NCBI RefSeq assembly: GCF_042670205.1
Contig: NZ_JBHUWD010000012.1
Location: 1-64,000 of the forward strand
DNA from: Luteimicrobium sp042670205
GTDB taxonomy: Bacteria; Actinomycetota; Actinomycetes; Actinomycetales; Cellulomonadaceae
DNA: 64,000 nucleotides
Direction of reading: 5' to 3'
Positions 6,121 through 14,695 of the stretch are shown here, piece by piece. Positions within the stretch are counted from its first letter, which is position 1. Every line of letters begins with the position of its first letter. Made by a program: the position numbers and the translations under genes. The notes under the pieces are model-generated. The model was given only the letters and a program-made list of their open reading frames with translations. It had not been told where the DNA came from and did no database searches.

Positions 6121-8787
6121 TCAGCCTCCGTACGACGTGACCGTCGCCGGCACGGTGTCGGTGCCCGCCGCGCGCGGGCCGGTGCCGTTGATGACGTGGG
6201 CGTACGAGCCCTGGCCGCCGAGCGAGACCGTCGAGATCGAGTGCAGCTTCACGCCGGGGGCGTTCGGCACCTCGAAGCCGTTCGTGACCTCGATGGACGG
6301 GTCGGTGGTGAACACGCAATAGGAGCCGAGCCCCCACGCCTCGTGCTGGGTGACGCCGTCGGACACCTTGTAGGCGGCGTACCCGACCTCGCCGTCGTGC
6401 GACCACGCGGCAGCGCTGGGCGGGTCGTAGGGGAGCTCGTTCTGGAAGAAGATCGTGCGTCCCCTCTGGCCGTTCCACAGCACGTTGTACTTCTGGTAGT
6501 GCTCGACGAACAGACCGTACGCGTTGACGTCGTCGCCGTTCACGACCAGGCCGTAGTCGGCCGTGTTCGACGTCCAGCCGGCGCCGGCGCCGTGGTCGGC
6601 CCGCCACGACCAGATGTGGTCGATGATCGTGTCGTCGGCGTTCACGATGATGCCGTTGTCGGTCTTGCCGGCGACGACGCCGCCCACCCGGATGAACACG
6701 TCCTGCAGGGACTGGGGGTCACCCGCGTGGTCGGTGTGCTTGCCGGAGTCGCCCAGCTCGATCACGGCGTGCGACTTCGTGGTGCCCTGGTCGAACAGCA
6801 GCCCGGCGACCTTGATGCCGGAGACGTCGGCGGTCTTGAGCCCGACGACCCCGTTCTCGGGGATGATCGTCGCCATGCCGAGGCCGAGGAGCACGGTGTC
6901 CGGCCGGGTGACGTTCAGCGTCTGGTCGAGGTGGTAGACGCCGGGCGTGAACAGGACGTTGAGACCCTGGGCGAGCGCGGCGTTGATGGTCGCGGCCGAG
7001 TCGCTCGCGTGCGCCAGGTAGAACGAGCTCAGGCTGAGCGAGCTGCCGGGCGTGTTCGGCCAGGTGACGCCGGTCGTCCCGGAGCGCAGGCTCGGCACGA
7101 ACACCGCCCACTTCCCGTCCTTCCAGTACAGGTACGGCTTCTCCCGGACGGCGCCCGTGGTCGGCAGGGTGGTCACGGCGGGCTTGGGGAACGACGTCGC
7201 CGGGACGCCCTGGTCGCCGGAGAAGACCTGGTTCCACAGCGCGCCGTCCCACGAGCCGACGGACGAGTCGCGCATGTACCACTGCTGCTGCGTGTACGAG
7301 GTGACCTTGCCGTCGACCTTCGAGTCGGCGATGTAGCCGCCGGACGCCCAGCCGTACGCGGACGAGTCGAGCGCGAGGGCGCCCTTGACGTGGACGCGCC
7401 GCATGGGCGCGGCCTGGGCGACGGCCCAGCGAGCCTGCCCGGTCGACGGGGTGACGGCGAAGTTCTCGGCCGAGCGCCAGAAGTTCTGGGTCGCGTTCCC
7501 CCCGAACCACTGCGCGTCGACCCACACGCCACCGTTGATGTTCACGTCGTCGGGGTTGAGACCCGCGCCGCTGATCGACGTGTAGAACCCGATGTTGGCC
7601 TGCAGGTCGTAGGTGCCCGGCAGGAAGAGGAGCTGGTCGCGCTCGGTCCCGAACTGGTTCGTCTCCTGGCGGCTGAACACGTCGTTGACCGTGTTCTGCA
7701 CGGCGGACTTGTCGTCCGTGGGCTTGAAGACGTGGACATTGGGGCCGAAGTCGGGGTTCGCGGGGTCGGCGGGCTGCACGGCTCCTCCGGTGGGGGGTGT
7801 CGTGGTGCCGCCGTCGCCGGTGAGCACCTTGAGCTCCCAGAGCGAGTAGCCGTAGCCCGTGCCGCGCGCGGAGCCGAGGACGCGCACGTACCGGCCCGAG
7901 CCGTCGACGGCGAGCTTCTGGGTGCCGCCCGTGCCGTTCGTGGTCTGGTAGACGGTGGTCCAGGCGGACCCGTCGCCCGACGTCTGGACCTGGAACGCCT
8001 TGCCGTACGCGGCCTCCCAGTCGAGCTCGACGCCGCACACGTGCTTGCTGCTGCCGAGGTCGACCTGGATCCACTGCGGGTCGGAGGCGGCCGAGGACCA
8101 GCGGGTGTCGGCCTTGCCGTCGACCGCGTTGCTCGCGGGCGTGCCGCCGTTCTCCGTCGACGACGCGGTGGCCGGCTTGCCGAGGGCGGCGTTCGTGTCG
8201 CACGTGCCGCCGCCCGAGCCGGGGTCGGTGCTTCCGCCGTCGCCGGGATCGGTCGTCCCGCTCGCGGTGCCGTAGACGCGGACCTCGTACAGGGAGATCC
8301 CGTAGCCCGTGGCGCGGTGGGTCGACAGGACGCGCACGTACCGGCCGGACCCGGAGACGGCGTCGGTGTCCTTGCCGCCGTCGGACGAGGTGGTCGCGTA
8401 GGCGTCGGTCCACGTCGAGCCGTCGGTGGAGACCTGGATCTTGTAGCCGTCCGCGTACGCGTTCTCCCAGTCGAGCTCGACCCGCGAGAGGGTCGCGGTG
8501 GCTCCGAGGTCGATCCGCAGCCACTGGCCGTCGGTGGCCGTCGAGGACCAGCGGGTGCCCTCGTCGCCGTCCACGGCGTTGGCCGCCTTGTAGTAGTCCG
8601 CGTTCTCGAACGACGACGCCGTCGCCGTCTTGCCCTGCGACAGCAGGACGGGGTCGGCCGCGTGGGCGGCGCCGAGCGGCACGGACAGCACGCCGCACGT
8701 GAGCGCGCCGACGGCGGCCCCCGCGAGGAGCGAGCGTGCCCGCGTGGTCAGGGCACGCGCGTGCCGGGATGGTGTGGGGTGGTGCAT
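6121..8787 (-). CDS. Secreted CBM32-CBM32-beta-helix protein (GH55-like)
   Basis: An 888-residue exported protein. A twin-arginine-poor Sec signal peptide (residues 1-43, ending GAAHA) is followed by two F5/8 type C (CBM32) sugar-binding domains (about 44-180 and 185-325). Each contains AVDG..(G/D)TRWSS and SGRYVRVL. A long C-terminal right-handed beta-helix region (about 345-888) has blocks such as HVFKPTDDKSAVQNTVNDV, LLFLPGTYDL, QVFSGDQG, TPGVYHLDQTLNVTRPDTVL and GLFVEHYQKYNVLWNG. The helix resembles actinobacterial proteins often labelled adenylyl cyclase or F5/8 domain protein, and pectate-lyase-3/GH55-type folds. Polysaccharide cleavage is inferred, and the exact activity is unknown. 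ATG 8787 has GAAGGAG eight bases upstream. It is the last of three co-oriented secreted genes. Confidence 0.8.
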   Translation of the reverse strand: MHHPTPSRHARALTTRARSLLAGAAVGALTCGVLSVPLGAAHAADPVLLSQGKTATASSFENADYYKAANAVDGDEGTRWSSTATDGQWLRIDLGATATLSRVELDWENAYADGYKIQVSTDGSTWTDAYATTSSDGGKDTDAVSGSGRYVRVLSTHRATGYGISLYEVRVYGTASGTTDPGDGGSTDPGSGGGTCDTNAALGKPATASSTENGGTPASNAVDGKADTRWSSAASDPQWIQVDLGSSKHVCGVELDWEAAYGKAFQVQTSGDGSAWTTVYQTTNGTGGTQKLAVDGSGRYVRVLGSARGTGYGYSLWELKVLTGDGGTTTPPTGGAVQPADPANPDFGPNVHVFKPTDDKSAVQNTVNDVFSRQETNQFGTERDQLLFLPGTYDLQANIGFYTSISGAGLNPDDVNINGGVWVDAQWFGGNATQNFWRSAENFAVTPSTGQARWAVAQAAPMRRVHVKGALALDSSAYGWASGGYIADSKVDGKVTSYTQQQWYMRDSSVGSWDGALWNQVFSGDQGVPATSFPKPAVTTLPTTGAVREKPYLYWKDGKWAVFVPSLRSGTTGVTWPNTPGSSLSLSSFYLAHASDSAATINAALAQGLNVLFTPGVYHLDQTLNVTRPDTVLLGLGMATIIPENGVVGLKTADVSGIKVAGLLFDQGTTKSHAVIELGDSGKHTDHAGDPQSLQDVFIRVGGVVAGKTDNGIIVNADDTIIDHIWSWRADHGAGAGWTSNTADYGLVVNGDDVNAYGLFVEHYQKYNVLWNGQRGRTIFFQNELPYDPPSAAAWSHDGEVGYAAYKVSDGVTQHEAWGLGSYCVFTTDPSIEVTNGFEVPNAPGVKLHSISTVSLGGQGSYAHVINGTGPRAAGTDTVPATVTSYGG

Positions 8788-8847
8788 GAGTGGCTCCTTC
8801 AGAGCGTGAGCCAGCCCTACCGGGGGGTGCGTCCCGATCGGTGCAGT

Positions 8848-8867
8848 CAGATCGTCGTCGAGCTGGT
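8848..8867 (-). promoter_or_regulatory. Shared upstream motif, copy 1
   Basis: On the minus strand this reads ACCAGCTCGACGACGATCTG, starting 61 bases before the beta-helix gene. The same block with two changes lies 58 bases before the TIM-barrel hydrolase gene (13327-13346). Both leaders also carry GGGCTGGC and end in AAGGAGCC before the start. A common promoter or untranslated leader is inferred. Confidence 0.5.
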
Positions 8868-8996
8868 CGCGGATGGTGCGGACGGTGCAGGTGGTGCGTC
8901 GGCGAGCTCGTTCTCGCCGCCGCGGTGGCTCGGGGAGGGCGCCGACGGCCTCGTCACGCGAAGTACGCGACGTGGCCCCCGGCGCCCGTCCCGGTG

Positions 8997-10523
8997 TCAG
9001 GCGGGCTGCCAGACGAGGTTGCCGGCGTCGTCGAGGACGGTGCCGGCCCACGGCTTGTAGATGTCGTTGCCGTGGGGGGTGCACTGCAGACCGCCGTTGA
9101 TGCAGTGCTGCGTGAGCGCGGACAGGACGGTCTGGTCCCAGCCGTTCATGAAGTCGTAGTGCCAGTTCACGGCCATGACCGAACCGTCCGCCATCGTCAT
9201 CTTCGCGAGGTGGACGCCGCTCATGTCGCCGCTGACGGGCCAGCTGATCTTCATCTCGATCATCGGGACCGGCACGGGGTGGTCGGTCGGGCACTCGCCG
9301 TTGACCGGGTAGGCCATGTGGCTGCGGTGGTCCGCCGTGTCGAGGTGGATGCCGTCCCAGCAGCTCGGCGCCTGGTAGCGCACGTTGAGCTGCGAGCCGG
9401 GGGCGCAGTAGGCGGGGATCGTCCAGTTCTTGGTCGAGTCACCGCACTCCCAGCCCTCGACGGTGCCGGGCGCGTTCTTGAACTGGTCCGCCGTGTACAT
9501 CGGGCTGCCCGCGTAGAAGCGGAGCCCCGCCGGGAACGGGTGGACCTTCTTGTAGTCGACGATCCCCGACTTGTAGTAGATCGTCTGGAGGTCGGGGGAG
9601 ATGATCTGGCCGTCGCCCCGGTACATCGTCGGGAACCAGTACGCCGACTTGTCCTGGCCGACCGTGCAGCTCGTCCCCGAGCCCGCGAGCAGGCTCTCGG
9701 GCGTCGACGAGGCGTTCGTGTCGAGGTTGCCCATGAACGAGTGGTTGTGCGACGCCCCCGGCTTGCCCGGCAGGATGAGGGGGTCGTCGAACAGCGTGTG
9801 GTTGACCGTGCAGTTCATCTGGAACTCGTGGTGCGTGACCGTCGTGTCGGCGCCGGGAGGGGCGTCGGGCAGCGGGCGCGGGTTGTACGGCGCCGGGTCG
9901 CTGCCGCCCACGCCGAACACCTGGAGCTCGTAGAGCGAGTAACCGTAGCCGGTCCCGCGCTGGCTGAACGACACCCGGACGTACCGGCCCGAGCCGGCAG
10001 CGGCGACCGTCTGGTCGCCGCCGGTGCCGCCCGTGACGGTCGCGACGGTCGTCCAGGTGCTGTCGTCGCCGGACACCTGGACCGTGAAGGCCTTGCCGTA
10101 CGCGGCCTCCCAGTCGAGGACGAGGTGGTCGATCGTGGCGGTCGCACCGAGATCGACCTTGATCCACTGGGCGTCCGACTGCTGGCTCGCCCACCGGGTC
10201 GACGCGTTCCCGTCGACGGCCCGTGAGGCGACGAAGTCGGCGCCCTCGGCCGACGACGCGGACGCGGTCTTGCCGATCGCGATGTTCGACGGAGCGGCGG
10301 CCGCGGCGGCCCCCGCGGGGGCTGCGACGGCCTGCTGCGTGTCGGCCGCCGTCTGCATGGCGGCCATGTCGTGCATGCCCGCCATGCCGTGGGCGGCCGC
10401 CGGCACCGCCCCGGGTGCGGCGCTCGCGGACGCCGCGAGGGCGAAGGCGACCGCCGACGCCGCGGCGACGAAGGACGTCGCGGCGACCGCGACGGCCGTG
10501 CGGTTGGTTCTCCTGGTGCGCAT
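8997..10523 (-). CDS. Secreted CBM32-DUF1996 protein with His/Met-rich N-terminus
   Basis: A 508-residue exported protein. The signal peptide (about 1-36) is followed by a short His/Met-rich tract (HGMAGMHDMAAM, residues 45-56), an F5/8 type C domain (about 79-204) and a C-terminal DUF1996 domain (about 229-490). The DUF1996 part is full of conserved His: HHEFQMNC (231-238), SHNHSFMGN (258-266), HLDTADHRSHM (393-403) and NWHYDFMNGW (453-462), with paired Cys at 238, 286, 360, 373, 388, 411, 474 and 481. DUF1996 has no established activity that I can name; fungal members occur with WSC domains and carbohydrate-active enzymes. A metal-dependent function on polysaccharide is inferred. ATG 10523 has GGAGAGGAG upstream. 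It sits between two secreted carbohydrate-binding proteins on the same strand. Confidence 0.83.
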   Translation of the reverse strand: MRTRRTNRTAVAVAATSFVAAASAVAFALAASASAAPGAVPAAAHGMAGMHDMAAMQTAADTQQAVAAPAGAAAAAAPSNIAIGKTASASSAEGADFVASRAVDGNASTRWASQQSDAQWIKVDLGATATIDHLVLDWEAAYGKAFTVQVSGDDSTWTTVATVTGGTGGDQTVAAAGSGRYVRVSFSQRGTGYGYSLYELQVFGVGGSDPAPYNPRPLPDAPPGADTTVTHHEFQMNCTVNHTLFDDPLILPGKPGASHNHSFMGNLDTNASSTPESLLAGSGTSCTVGQDKSAYWFPTMYRGDGQIISPDLQTIYYKSGIVDYKKVHPFPAGLRFYAGSPMYTADQFKNAPGTVEGWECGDSTKNWTIPAYCAPGSQLNVRYQAPSCWDGIHLDTADHRSHMAYPVNGECPTDHPVPVPMIEMKISWPVSGDMSGVHLAKMTMADGSVMAVNWHYDFMNGWDQTVLSALTQHCINGGLQCTPHGNDIYKPWAGTVLDDAGNLVWQPA

Positions 10524-10554
10524 GGTGCTCCTCTCCTCGTGCCGCCTCGGTCCG

Positions 10555-10588
10555 GGGTGCCGCGCGCCTGCGACGGCGCGCGGCACCC
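10555..10588 (-). terminator. Hairpin after the TIM-barrel hydrolase
   Basis: A perfect 13-base stem (GGGTGCCGCGCGC at 10555-10567 with 10576-10588) and an 8-base loop lie 18 bases past the stop codon of the upstream hydrolase gene. They also precede the DUF1996 gene, so expression of the downstream genes may be reduced or have its own promoter. Confidence 0.7.
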
Positions 10589-10605
10589 GGGACGTCAGCA
10601 GCGGG

Positions 10606-13269
10606 TCACTGGTAGATGCCCAGCTCGTACAGCGAGTACCCGTAGGCGGTGCCGCGCTGGGTGCCGTGGACGCGCACGTAGCGGCCCGACCCGGCGACGT
10701 CGAGCGTGTCGACCCCGCCGTCGCCGTCGGTCACGGTCTTGACGGTCGACCACGTGCTGCCGTCGTTCGAGACCTGGACCTGGTAGCCCTTGGCGAACGC
10801 GGACTCCCAGACGAGCTGCACGGCGTGGAACGACTGCACCGAGCCCAGGTCGACCTGGATCCACTCGTCGTCGTCCCAGTTGCTCGCCCAGCGCGTCGAC
10901 AGGTCGCCGTCGACGACCTGGCCCGGGGACCAGTTGCCGTTGTACGGGTCGAACGAGGACGCGGTCGCCGTCTTGTGCAGGGCGATGTTCGTCCCGGCGA
11001 CGGCCGGCGGCACGACGCGCATGTCGACGGTCTGCACGCCGACGTTCGAGTGCCCGTCCTCGGCCCAGACGTAGACCTTCCAGACGCCGGGGCGGCTGGG
11101 GGCGTCGATCTGGAAGACGCCCGGGGACGTCTGCGTGAACGGGACCTCCTGCGTGCCGGTGGCCTTGTCGATCCCGATCGAGTTGAGCGACGTGTGGTAC
11201 GTGATGGCGTCGCCGTCGGGGTCGGTCACGTTCGCGCGGATCGTGGCCTTGCCGCCCGCGGGCACCGCGGCGGCGTTGTCGACGCTCATCGACGCGAAGC
11301 GCGGGGGCGTGTTGACGCCGGGCTGCGCGGCGGAGCCGCCGAACGCCTTGGCGACCGCGTAGTACGACAGGCGCTTGTTGTCGCCGGGGAGGACGTTGAA
11401 CCACACGCCCCCGTAGTCGCCCTCGATGCCGTAGTGGAACAGGGTGCCGCCGAGCGCGACGCCCGTGTGGCTCATGAGGCACTTCCACGAGTTCGTGTAG
11501 CCGTCGGCGTTGTCCTGGTCGGTGCCCTGGTCGGGCAGGCCGAAGGCGTCCTTCGGCGCCTCCCAGTCACCCTCCGGGCCACCCTCGGTGAGGATGTACG
11601 GCTTGTTGAAGCCGCCCTGCTTCCAGTACGCCGCGGCGTCGCAGACGGCGCCGTACGAGTTGAGGGCGAGCAGGTCGAGGTCGGGGGAGTACTTCTTGTA
11701 GTAGTCCCACGCGCCCACCCAGGCGTCCGTGGAGGTGACGGGGTGGTTCGGGTCGGCCTGGTGGATGGCCTTCGCGACGTCGTTGACGAACGTCGTGTAG
11801 GCGGCACGCTGCGCGTCGAGCTGGGCGCCCGAGTAGCAGTTCTGGAGGCCGAGCACGGACTCGTTGCCGACGTCCCAGATCAGCACCGCGGGGTGGCTCT
11901 TGTAGGTGTTGACCTGGTTGAGGATGTCGGTCATCGACGACGACTTGTACGACGCGTCGTTGACGTAGTCCGGGCAGCCGCCCGAGCCGGGACCGCCGCC
12001 CGGGCCGAGCCAGAACCCGGCGACCACGCGGACGCCGTACTTGGCCGCGACGTCGAACAGCTGCTTGCTGTCCGCGCCGGTTCCCCAGGTGCGCAGGGTG
12101 TTGGCGCCGAGCTTCACGAAGGTCGGCATGTAGTGCTCGGCCTGGTCCGCGGACGGCCCCCAGGTCATGCCCTTGACGGTGTACGGCTGCCCGTTCACCG
12201 TGAGCTGCCAGCTCCCGTTGCCACCGGTGACCTTGACGACGCTCGCGCTGGTCAGAGGACCCGTGACGTCCGTCGGGGTGCCGGGCGTGCCGCCGCCGTC
12301 GCCGGGGTCGGTCGTGCCGCCGCCGGTGCCGTAGACGCGGACCTCGTAGAGCGAGATGCCGTAGCCGGTGGCGCGGTGGGTGGAGAGGATGCGCACGTAG
12401 CGCCCGGCGCCGGTCGTGGCGTCGACCTCCTTGCCGCCCTTGCCCGTGGTGGTCGCGTAGGCGTCCTTCCAGGTGCTCGCGTCCGACGAGACCTGGATCT
12501 TGTACCCGTCGGCGTAGGCGTTCTCCCAGTCGAGCTCGACGCGCGAGAGGGTCGCGGTGGCGCCGAGGTCGATCTGGAGCCACTGGCCGTCGGCCGCGGT
12601 GGAGGACCACCGGGTGTCGGCCTTGCCGTCGACGGCGAACGCGGGCTTGTAGTAGTCGGCGTTCTCGGTCGTGGACGCGGTGGCGGTCTTGCCCTGGGAG
12701 AGGAGCGTCCCGGTGCCGGAGCTCCCCGTCCCGCCGTCGCCCGAGCCGCCCGACCCGCCGGGCGTCCCGTAGACGCGCAGCTCGTAGATCGAGATGCCGT
12801 ACCCCGTGGCGCGGTGGGTGGCGAGGACGCGGACGTACCGGCCCGAACCCGACAGCGTGTCGGTGTCGGAGCCGCCGTCGGAGGACGTGGTGGTGTAGGC
12901 GTCGGCCCAGGTCGAGCCGTCGGCCGAGACCTGGATCTTGTACCCGTCGGCGTACGCGCCTTCCCAGTGGATCTCGGCGCGCGACAGGCTCGCGGTGGCG
13001 CCGAGGTCGACCTGGAGCCACTGCCCGTCCTTGGCCGCGGACGACCAGCGGGTCGTGTCGTCGCCGTCGACGGCGGAGGAGGCCTTGTAGTAGTCGGCGT
13101 TCTCGAACGACGACGCGGTCGCGGTCTTGCCCTGCGAGAGCAGGACCGGGTCGGCGGCGTGGGCGCGGGGCGCGAGCGCCGCGGTGCCGGCCAGGACGAG
13201 CGCTGCGGCCGCGAGGGCTGCGGCTGCGCGCCTCCGGACGCGCGGATGCGCGGTGAGGGTGGGGGACAT
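10606..13269 (-). CDS. Secreted TIM-barrel glycoside hydrolase with three CBM32 domains
   Basis: An 887-residue exported enzyme. Signal peptide 1-38 is followed by two F5/8 type C domains (about 40-175 and 195-335) joined by a Gly/Ser linker. A (beta/alpha)8 catalytic domain comes next (about 345-640), then an Ig/cadherin-like module (about 650-750) and a third F5/8 domain (about 757-887). The barrel begins WQLTVNGQPYTVKGMTWGP as in GH2/GH5/GH72-like clan A enzymes. The probable acid/base is Glu470 in WDVGNES and the nucleophile Glu562 in ILTEGGPEG. Beta-glucan or beta-mannan is plausible, but the substrate is not readable. AAGGAG precedes ATG 13269. Its first CBM32 is almost the same as that of the beta-helix protein, a sign of module duplication. 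It is the first gene of the minus-strand group facing a LacI regulator. Confidence 0.85.
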   Translation of the reverse strand: MSPTLTAHPRVRRRAAAALAAAALVLAGTAALAPRAHAADPVLLSQGKTATASSFENADYYKASSAVDGDDTTRWSSAAKDGQWLQVDLGATASLSRAEIHWEGAYADGYKIQVSADGSTWADAYTTTSSDGGSDTDTLSGSGRYVRVLATHRATGYGISIYELRVYGTPGGSGGSGDGGTGSSGTGTLLSQGKTATASTTENADYYKPAFAVDGKADTRWSSTAADGQWLQIDLGATATLSRVELDWENAYADGYKIQVSSDASTWKDAYATTTGKGGKEVDATTGAGRYVRILSTHRATGYGISLYEVRVYGTGGGTTDPGDGGGTPGTPTDVTGPLTSASVVKVTGGNGSWQLTVNGQPYTVKGMTWGPSADQAEHYMPTFVKLGANTLRTWGTGADSKQLFDVAAKYGVRVVAGFWLGPGGGPGSGGCPDYVNDASYKSSSMTDILNQVNTYKSHPAVLIWDVGNESVLGLQNCYSGAQLDAQRAAYTTFVNDVAKAIHQADPNHPVTSTDAWVGAWDYYKKYSPDLDLLALNSYGAVCDAAAYWKQGGFNKPYILTEGGPEGDWEAPKDAFGLPDQGTDQDNADGYTNSWKCLMSHTGVALGGTLFHYGIEGDYGGVWFNVLPGDNKRLSYYAVAKAFGGSAAQPGVNTPPRFASMSVDNAAAVPAGGKATIRANVTDPDGDAITYHTSLNSIGIDKATGTQEVPFTQTSPGVFQIDAPSRPGVWKVYVWAEDGHSNVGVQTVDMRVVPPAVAGTNIALHKTATASSFDPYNGNWSPGQVVDGDLSTRWASNWDDDEWIQVDLGSVQSFHAVQLVWESAFAKGYQVQVSNDGSTWSTVKTVTDGDGGVDTLDVAGSGRYVRVHGTQRGTAYGYSLYELGIYQ

Positions 13270-13326
13270 GCGGCTCCTTGGATGGGGCCAGCCCGCGGCG
13301 AGCTGCGGCGCGGCGTGCCGCACACC

Positions 13327-13346
13327 CAGATCTCCGTCGAGCTGGT
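13327..13346 (-). promoter_or_regulatory. Shared upstream motif, copy 2
   Basis: The minus-strand block ACCAGCTCGACGGAGATCTG lies 58 bases before the hydrolase start and matches the block at 8848-8867 in 18 of 20 bases. This suggests that the leader was duplicated together with the N-terminal coding part, or is kept as a regulatory element. Confidence 0.5.
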
Positions 13347-13423
13347 GCTGCCTGTATCTGTGCTGCGCCGCCGCGGCATCGGTGCCGCAGCGGGTCGGTA
13401 CTTCCCCTGCGGCGGAGAGCTCA

Positions 13424-13435
13424 GAGAGCGCTCTC
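13424..13435. promoter_or_regulatory. Candidate operator GAGAGCGCTCTC
   Basis: A perfect 12-base palindrome centred on GCGC, of the kind bound by LacI-family regulators of glycoside-hydrolase genes in actinobacteria (CelR-type sites have the core GAGCGCTC). It lies between the hydrolase (start 13269) and the divergent LacI gene (start 13549) and may serve both. The rest of 13270-13548 holds the shared leader motif and no gene. Confidence 0.65.
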
Positions 13436-13548
13436 CGCCGTCTCCGAGTTTCACCCGGTGGTCGCCGGGGTGTCAAGCATTGCGAGCTCTCGATCCCGAA
13501 GCACGGGCGCTGCATCGGGATCGCGCTCTCTGGGGATATCGTGTCGGG

Positions 13549-14592
13549 GTGACCGACGATCTGCAGCACGCGGCGATGCCGACCCTCGAGGACGTCGCGC
13601 GCGTCGCCGGCGTGTCGCGCGCGTCGGTGTCGCGCGTCGTCAACGGCAAGCCGGGGGTCGCGCCGCACATCGTCGAAGCCGTCCAGAAGGCCGTCGCGAC
13701 CACGCGCTACGTGCCGAACACGGCCGCGCGGTCGCTCGTCACGCGCCAGAGCGGGTCGGTCGCGATCGTCGTCTCGGGCGTCGGCGTCGACCACGACGCG
13801 AGCCCGGAGGAGGTCTACGGCGATCCGTTCTTCGGGCGGCTCTCCAGTGCGCTGGTGAGAGCGCTCTCGCGGCGCGAGCTGCACCCCGTCCTCATGCTCG
13901 CGGAGTCCGACTCCGAGCGCGATCGTGTCGAGGCCTTCCTCGCGCGACGCGGTGCCGACGGCGCGCTCCTGATCTCGACCGCGCCCCACGACCCGCTGCC
14001 CGGGCTCCTCGTCGACGCCGGGCACCCCGTCGTCACGTTCTCGCGCCCGCCCGACGGCGTCCGGGCCGACTGGGTCGACGTCGGGCACCGGCAGGGGGCG
14101 GCGCTCGCGGCCGAGCGGCTCGTCGGACGCGGGGTGCGCCGTCCGGCCGTGATCTCGGGGCCGCTCGACGTGCCCGCGGCGGCGGAGCGGCTCGCCGGCT
14201 TCCTCGAGGGCATGGCGCGCCACGGCCACAGCTACGTCCCGGTCGTCACCGGGACGTTCACCGTCGAGTCGGGCGAGCAGGCCATGCGCGAGCTCCTCGA
14301 GCAGCGCTCCGACCTCGACGGCGTCTTCGCGGCCAACGACCTCATGGCAGTGGGCGCCCTGCACGCGCTCACGGACGCGGGCCGCGCGGTGCCCGGGGAC
14401 GTGGCCGTCGTGGGCTTCGACGACTCGTTCCCCGCGCGCTACGCGCGGCCCGCCCTCACGACGGTCCGCCAGCCGCTCGAGGACATGGGCGAGGCGATGG
14501 TCGACCTGCTCGTCGAGCGGGTCGCGGCGCCGGGCGCCCCGGCGCGGTCTCGCGTCTTCGCCCCGACGCTCCAGGTGCGCGCGTCGGCCTGA
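13549..14592 (+). CDS. LacI-family regulator of the secreted-enzyme locus
   Basis: A 347-residue LacI/GalR regulator. The N-terminal helix-turn-helix (TLEDVARVAGVSRASVSRVV) and hinge (YVPNTAARSLVTRQ) are followed by a sugar-sensor domain with FAANDLMAVGALHAL and VPGDVAVVGFDDSFPA. The GTG at 13549 gives nine residues ahead of the ATG at 13576. No ribosome-binding site precedes either start, but GATATC lies eight bases before the GTG, so translation may be leaderless. It faces the hydrolase-DUF1996-beta-helix group across a GAGAGCGCTCTC palindrome and is its likely local regulator. A second copy of that palindrome lies inside the gene. The effector sugar is unknown. Confidence 0.87.
   Translation: MTDDLQHAAMPTLEDVARVAGVSRASVSRVVNGKPGVAPHIVEAVQKAVATTRYVPNTAARSLVTRQSGSVAIVVSGVGVDHDASPEEVYGDPFFGRLSSALVRALSRRELHPVLMLAESDSERDRVEAFLARRGADGALLISTAPHDPLPGLLVDAGHPVVTFSRPPDGVRADWVDVGHRQGAALAAERLVGRGVRRPAVISGPLDVPAAAERLAGFLEGMARHGHSYVPVVTGTFTVESGEQAMRELLEQRSDLDGVFAANDLMAVGALHALTDAGRAVPGDVAVVGFDDSFPARYARPALTTVRQPLEDMGEAMVDLLVERVAAPGAPARSRVFAPTLQVRASA
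13857..13868. promoter_or_regulatory. Intragenic GAGAGCGCTCTC palindrome
   Basis: An exact second copy of the 12-base operator at 13424-13435, inside the LacI coding sequence and 433 bases from the first. It may be an auxiliary operator for looping, or chance created by the Arg-Ala-Leu-Ser codons it covers. Confidence 0.4.
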
Positions 14593-14662
14593 CGGCCCCG
14601 GCCCCGGCCCCGGTCGCGGTCGCGGGTGGCGCGGTCGGTTGCGGGCGGCTTCGAATCGTTAC

Positions 14663-14674
14663 GACACCGGTGTC
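14663..14674. promoter_or_regulatory. Palindrome GACACCGGTGTC before aldo/keto reductase
   Basis: A perfect 12-base palindrome 22 bases before the reductase start, where a promoter would lie (AGGAT at 14684-14688 could be part of a -10 box). It is a possible operator, and no binding protein is suggested. Confidence 0.35.
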
Positions 14675-14695
14675 AGGTGGTGGCAGGATGGCCGC

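Noticed and set aside
10024..13548. Long plus-strand open frame opposite the secreted hydrolase
   Set aside because: Low-complexity Val/Arg/Gly-rich shadow of the minus-strand genes. Only its last part, from 13549, is the real LacI gene.
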